From the NCBI GenBank assembly GCA_944324905.1, contig CALUYB010000005.1:1-64000 (forward strand): a stretch of 64,000 nucleotides of DNA, in the 5' to 3' direction. The notes beneath the pieces are model-generated. The model ran no database searches and was not told the origin of the DNA. It worked only from the letters and a program-made list of their open reading frames with translations. The number at the start of each line of letters is the position of its first letter. Positions within the stretch are counted from its first letter, which is position 1. A program made the translations under genes and the position numbers. This DNA is from Candidatus Gastranaerophilales bacterium. Lineage in GTDB: Bacteria; Cyanobacteriota; Vampirovibrionia; Gastranaerophilales; Gastranaerophilaceae. Below, piece by piece: positions 60,154 through 64,000 of this stretch.

Positions 60154-61932
60154 TTAGTGAATTTTTGGAAGGTTTCTGAGTTTTATGTGTAATTCTCTCA
60201 GTTGTTCTTCTGAAACATCAGACGGTGCTTGTGTCATTACGCATTTTGCTTGTGCGTTCTTAGGAAATGCAATTACATCTCTAATTGAATTTGCCCTTAC
60301 AAGCAATGCAACAAGTCTGTCTAAACCTAATGCAATGCCGCCATGAGGAGGTGTGCCGTATTTAAATGCGTTAATCATAAATTCAAATTTATTATGAATT
60401 TCTTCTTCGCTTAATCCAAGAGCCTTAAAGGCTTTTTCTTGAATTTCAGGGTCGTGAATTCTTATCGAGCCGCCGCCAAGCTCGTTTCCGTTGTAGACGA
60501 CATCGTAAGCAATAGATTTTACATTTGCTTTATCTGTTTCAAGTTTGTCTAAATCTTCGTAAGCAGGCATTGTGAACGGGTGGTGAACACTTACGTATCT
60601 GTCTTCTTCTGCTGAGTATTCAAATAACGGGAAGTCAACAACCCAAAGAAGGTCATGTTTTGATTTATCAATCATACCTAATCTGTCGCCAAAGTATAAT
60701 CTAAACCTGCCTAAAACATCAAATACAACCTTGTGTGAGTCAGCTACAAAGAAAACTATATCGCCTTTTTGAGCGTCTGCTCTTTTTTGTATTTCATCGA
60801 TTTGTTCTTGAGTTAAAAACTTAAATACAGGTGATTTTACGGTGCCATCTTCCATATAAGTAACCCAGGCAAGACCTTTTGCGCCAAATGAAATTGCAAG
60901 ATTTCTTACATCATCCATTTCTTTCCTTGAGTATCCTGCAATACCCGGGATTTTGATAGCTCTTACCGTACCGCCTTTTTCTACAACTGACTTAAATGCT
61001 TCAAAAGTTGACGCTGCCATAATGTCAGACACATCAAACAGTTCTAAACCAAATCTTGTATCGGGCTTGTCTGAACCGTATTTTTCCATTGCTTCCTTCC
61101 AAGTGAGTCTTTTAAATGGTGCTTGAACCTCAACTCCTGCCGCTTTAAACGCGTCAACGATCAAGCCTTCTGCCATTTTAATAACGTCATCTTGTTTTAC
61201 AAAGCTCATTTCAATATCAACTTGAGTAAACTCAGGTTGTCTGTCTGCACGCAAGTCTTCATCTCTAAAGCAACGTGCTATTTGATAGTATTTTTCAATG
61301 CCGCCTACCATTAAAAGTTGTTTAAAAATTTGTGGTGATTGTGGTAGTGCGTAAAATTTACCATCATGAACTCTGCTTGGTACAAGATAATCTCTTGCGC
61401 CCTCAGGTGTTGCTTTTGTCAGGTTTGGAGTTTCGACTTCTAAAAAGTCTTCTTTATTCAAATAATTTCTGATTGCAGCTACAATCTTGTGTCTTAATGT
61501 CAGATTTGAAAGCATTTTTTCTCGTCTTATGTCTAAATAGCGGTATTTTAGTCTTACTTCTTCAGACACATCCTCATCATCAAGCACAAAAGGCAGTGCA
61601 ATTGCTTTTGATAAAATTTCAATATTATCAGGGTACATTTCAATCGTACCTGTTTTTAATTTTTCATTTATAGTGTCATCAGGGCGTTTTGAAACCTTAC
61701 CTGTTACTTGTACAACAAATTCGCTCCTTAATTGTTGGAATTTTTCATAAACTTGAGGATTTACTTGTGGGTCTGCTACAACTTGAAAAAGCCCGCTTCT
61801 GTCGCGAACTTCAACGAAAATAATACCACCTAAATCTCGAACGGTTGATACCCAACCTGCAAGAGTGCATTCCTTGCCAATATAATCTTCATTTATTTGT
61901 GTGCAATTTTGTTTTTTGTAAGACAATTCCAT
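60154..61932 (-). CDS. aspS: Aspartate-tRNA ligase
   Basis: 592 residues, bacterial type: an OB anticodon-binding domain, class II catalytic motifs (PEFTQVDIEMSF, RCFRDEDLRADRQ, GGIALGLDRLVALL) and an inserted GAD domain (about 290-410). The anticodon domain has RDLGG, not RDHGG; the latter is typical of non-discriminating enzymes that also charge tRNA-Asn, so this one may be discriminating (inference). Confidence 0.96.
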   Translation of the reverse strand: MELSYKKQNCTQINEDYIGKECTLAGWVSTVRDLGGIIFVEVRDRSGLFQVVADPQVNPQVYEKFQQLRSEFVVQVTGKVSKRPDDTINEKLKTGTIEMYPDNIEILSKAIALPFVLDDEDVSEEVRLKYRYLDIRREKMLSNLTLRHKIVAAIRNYLNKEDFLEVETPNLTKATPEGARDYLVPSRVHDGKFYALPQSPQIFKQLLMVGGIEKYYQIARCFRDEDLRADRQPEFTQVDIEMSFVKQDDVIKMAEGLIVDAFKAAGVEVQAPFKRLTWKEAMEKYGSDKPDTRFGLELFDVSDIMAASTFEAFKSVVEKGGTVRAIKIPGIAGYSRKEMDDVRNLAISFGAKGLAWVTYMEDGTVKSPVFKFLTQEQIDEIQKRADAQKGDIVFFVADSHKVVFDVLGRFRLYFGDRLGMIDKSKHDLLWVVDFPLFEYSAEEDRYVSVHHPFTMPAYEDLDKLETDKANVKSIAYDVVYNGNELGGGSIRIHDPEIQEKAFKALGLSEEEIHNKFEFMINAFKYGTPPHGGIALGLDRLVALLVRANSIRDVIAFPKNAQAKCVMTQAPSDVSEEQLRELHIKLRNLPKIH

Positions 61933-61988
61933 ACTTTCTAATCCTCATAAATTCTCTTTATAAAGTAATTATAAAATAAAAATATTAT

Positions 61989-62016
61989 TTGACCACGATT
62001 TTTTTTAAGCTACACT
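61989..62016 (+). promoter_or_regulatory. Promoter of metK
   Basis: TTGACC (61989-61994), 16-nt spacer, TACACT (62011-62016). The ribosome site GGAGTGAG follows before the ATG at 62050. No SAM riboswitch fold is visible in the short leader. Confidence 0.45.
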
Positions 62017-62049
62017 AATATTGTTATATTTTAATTGGAGTGAGTATTA

Positions 62050-63315
62050 ATGGCATTAAAAAATTTTTTATTCACATCTGAATCTGTAACAGAAGGTCAT
62101 CCTGACAAGGTTTGCGACCAAATTTCTGATGCTATTTTAGATGAATTTTTAACTAAAGACCCAAAATCAAGAGTTGCGGCTGAAACAACAGTTACTACAG
62201 GTATGGCTCTTGTTTGTGGTGAAATTACATCGAACTGTTATGTTGATATTCCATCGGTTGTTAGAAATACAATTAAATCAATTGGTTACAACGGTGAAGA
62301 AGGTGGCGGATTTGATTATAAAACATGTGCTGTACTAACAAGTATTGATGAACAATCAAGTGATATTGCTGGTGGTGTTAACAAGGCGCTTGAAACAAGA
62401 AATGACAACGCTGATACATCAAAAGATGAGACACTTGACATTGGTGCAGGCGATCAGGGTATTATGTTTGGTTACGCTTGTAATGAAACACCCGAACTTA
62501 TGCCTCTGCCTATTTCACTTGCTCACAGATTAGCTTTTCAACTATCAAAAGTTAGAAAAGATAGAACAGTTAACTATTTAAGACCAGATGGCAAGTCGCA
62601 AGTTACTGTTGAATATGTTGATGGTAAACCTGCAAGAATTGATACAATTGTTATTTCAACTCAACATGACCCTGAAATTAACGGAATAACTGATAACCAA
62701 AAAATTCAGGCGCAAATCCGTGAAGATATGATTAAATACGTCATTGAACCAGTATTTGCAAATGATGCAATTAAACCTGATTCAACAACTAAATATTTAA
62801 TTAACCCCTCAGGTAGATTTGTAATCGGTGGCCCTCAGGGTGATGCAGGTTTAACAGGTAGAAAGATTATCGTTGATACTTACGGCGGTTATGCTCGTCA
62901 TGGCGGCGGTGCTTTTTCTGGTAAAGACCCAACAAAAGTTGACCGTTCAGCTGCATATGCTGCACGCTGGGTTGCTAAAAACATCGTTGCTGCTGGTTTA
63001 GCTGAAAAATGCGAAGTTGAACTAGCTTATGCTATTGGTGTAAGTCGTCCTGTTTCAGTGCTTGTAGATACTTTTGATACGGGTAAAATTGAGGATGAAT
63101 GTCTTGCAAAATTAGTTGAAAAGAATTTCGACTTAAGACCTGCTGCAATCATTAAACAATTTGATTTAAGAAATCTACCAGCTAAAAATGGTGGCAAATT
63201 CTATCAAAGACTTGCAGCATACGGTCACATCGGTAGAGTTGATTTTGATGTACCTTGGGAAGATACATCAATGGCTGCAAAATTAAAAGAACAAGCTCTT
63301 GCTTGTGCAAAATAA
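62050..63315 (+). CDS. metK: S-adenosylmethionine synthetase
   Basis: 421 residues: [36 protein letters not shown], the C-terminal [27 protein letters not shown] in outline, and phosphate-binding DPTKVDRS. It makes SAM from Met and ATP, feeding speE and RNA modification. It is a single gene between its promoter and terminator. Confidence 0.97.
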   Translation: MALKNFLFTSESVTEGHPDKVCDQISDAILDEFLTKDPKSRVAAETTVTTGMALVCGEITSNCYVDIPSVVRNTIKSIGYNGEEGGGFDYKTCAVLTSIDEQSSDIAGGVNKALETRNDNADTSKDETLDIGAGDQGIMFGYACNETPELMPLPISLAHRLAFQLSKVRKDRTVNYLRPDGKSQVTVEYVDGKPARIDTIVISTQHDPEINGITDNQKIQAQIREDMIKYVIEPVFANDAIKPDSTTKYLINPSGRFVIGGPQGDAGLTGRKIIVDTYGGYARHGGGAFSGKDPTKVDRSAAYAARWVAKNIVAAGLAEKCEVELAYAIGVSRPVSVLVDTFDTGKIEDECLAKLVEKNFDLRPAAIIKQFDLRNLPAKNGGKFYQRLAAYGHIGRVDFDVPWEDTSMAAKLKEQALACAK

Positions 63316-63323
63316 GTGACTTT

Positions 63324-63349
63324 AGCGGCACATTATGTGCCGCTTTTTT
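63324..63349 (+). terminator. Terminator of metK
   Basis: AGCGGCACA-TTA-TGTGCCGCT, 9-bp stem, followed by TTTTT. Confidence 0.92.
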
Positions 63350-63355
63350 AATATT

Positions 63356-63871
63356 ATGAGTGATAATTTTTCAAATATTTCTGATATTATTGGTGGGAAT
63401 TTTTTTGATTCTAAAAAAGCGCAGATTGCGCTCAAACATTCGACAATTTTTTCTTTTTGGGCGCAAATCGTTGGTAAGAAATTTGTAAATTTATCAAAAC
63501 CTACCTCTATAAGGAATTTCAAATTGCACGTAAGTTGCGAAAATTCTTTTGTTGTACAAGAATTAATGATGTATAAAAAAGTTTTGTTAAAAAAGCTTTT
63601 GCCATATTCCAGTGCGCTTGGGGTTGAGATTTCAGATATTATTTTTGAATATAAAAATTGGAATTCTAATAAAGAGATATTTCAAGCAGGAGATGATTTT
63701 CCTGATTTTTATTCAAATGATGAGCTGTCAAAGGTCAGTGTTGATTTAGAGGCTTTTGAGCAGGTTTTTAAAAATATTGAAAACAGCTCTTATTTAAACG
63801 ATGAGCAAAAAGAAAAATTTAAAAACAAAATTATAAAATTGCAGCAGGCCAGCAAGTTGCGTTTTTTGTAA
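63356..63871 (+). CDS. DUF721 protein (DciA-like)
   Basis: 171 residues. The first 100 follow the DUF721 pattern of DciA helicase-loading proteins: ...FWAQIVGKKFVNLSKPTSIRNFKLHVSCENSFVVQELMMYKKVLLKKL in outline. The C-terminal 70 residues are acidic and helical. DciA loads the replicative helicase in many bacteria; whether this one does is inferred from the family. It begins 7 bp after the metK terminator; the longer in-frame start would lie inside it. Confidence 0.8.
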   Translation: MSDNFSNISDIIGGNFFDSKKAQIALKHSTIFSFWAQIVGKKFVNLSKPTSIRNFKLHVSCENSFVVQELMMYKKVLLKKLLPYSSALGVEISDIIFEYKNWNSNKEIFQAGDDFPDFYSNDELSKVSVDLEAFEQVFKNIENSSYLNDEQKEKFKNKIIKLQQASKLRFL

Positions 63872-63937
63872 ATTTCTTGTAATGTTTTAAAAAAATGTAT
63901 AAAATAGTTATAACGTAGATTTTTTTTAAGGTTTTAT

Positions 63938-64000
63938 ATGAGTGAGAAAGAAAAAAAAGTTGTTTCCATAGGTTCAAAAGCAAAAAAACAAACTGAACCA
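63938..64000 (+). CDS. Start of a gene cut by the window edge
   Basis: An ATG behind TAAGG opens a frame with MSEKEKKVVSIGSKAKK, basic and low-complexity, open to the end. Too short to identify. Confidence 0.5.
   Translation, partial: MSEKEKKVVSIGSKAKKQTEP

Noticed and set aside
61933-62049. SAM riboswitch upstream of metK
   Set aside because: The leader after the predicted start is short and AT-rich, without the conserved helices of known SAM riboswitch classes.

Overview
This 64 kb window is AT-rich bacterial chromosome, densely packed and mostly core genes. It has no rRNA, prophage, CRISPR array or insertion sequence. Several traits point to a non-photosynthetic relative of cyanobacteria, most likely a gut Gastranaerophilales/Vampirovibrionia (Melainabacteria) lineage: a VKOR-thioredoxin fusion, a YggT/Ycf19 protein, a bifunctional-nuclease (DUF151) protein, an AroH-type chorismate mutase, pseudopilins, an L10 leader of the usual form, and no photosynthesis genes. 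This placement is an inference from gene content; no phylogeny was run.

Layout. 1-547: tandem array of repeat units carrying copies of the 5' end of a tRNA gene whose body lies left of the window. 591-2652 (-): small secreted protein, pseudopilin, mtnP, yggT. 2734-4545 (+): nadE. 4556-4721: tRNA-Pro with a second, single-unit version of the same tRNA-5'-end repeat. 4974-6557: degenerate LuxR-type regulator and a GT11 glycosyltransferase. 6550-10861 (-): GerMN protein, truB, rbfA, infB. 10940-17162 (-): TPR proteins, MgtC-like protein, two peptide-ABC permeases, PilZ protein. 17212-21674 (-): M16 peptidase pair, aroH, fmt, def. 22182-24306 (-): alpha-oxoamine synthase and a degenerate HD-GYP protein. 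24495-27177 (+): an accessory pair, a glycine-zipper protein and an annexin-repeat protein with similar heads and promoters. 27234-32457: bifunctional nuclease, DUF1858 protein, tRNA-Leu, sigma factor, rplJL, dehydratase-activase-like protein, OppD-type ATPase. 32592-35532 (+): rpsB-tsf, queD, uppP. 35456-39189 (-): 5'-nucleotidase family, aroA, speE. 39265-43283 (+): engB, DUF2344, RNase E/G. 43662-49114 (+): GT2, murC, murB, ddl, ftsQ. 50370-53913 (+): pyrH-frr-cdsA-rnc-rpe. 53894-55626 (-): queH and VKOR-Trx. 55906-56748: coiled-coil-ended surface-like protein. 56812-61932: hisF, degenerate GGDEF protein, class-A beta-lactamase-like protein, aspS. 62050-64000: metK, DUF721 protein and the start of one more gene.

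How it fits together. Most genes serve translation (infB, rbfA, truB, fmt, def, rplJL, rpsB-tsf, frr, aspS, tRNAs), envelope building (murC, murB, ddl, ftsQ, uppP, cdsA) and RNA processing (rnc, rng). Queuosine synthesis is represented by queD and queH. SAM metabolism is represented by metK, speE and mtnP.

The least ordinary parts are five. (1) The tRNA-5'-end repeat units occur at two different tRNA genes with one common architecture and a shared 16-nt motif. (2) Many monocistronic genes have a -10 box 6-7 nt before the ATG and no ribosome binding site, so they look leaderless. (3) The annexin-repeat and glycine-zipper pair is accessory and unusual. (4) The c-di-GMP module keeps an intact PilZ receptor beside degenerate GGDEF and HD-GYP domains. 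(5) A promoter overlaps a hairpin so that only read-through RNA would hide the ribosome binding site of the bifunctional nuclease.
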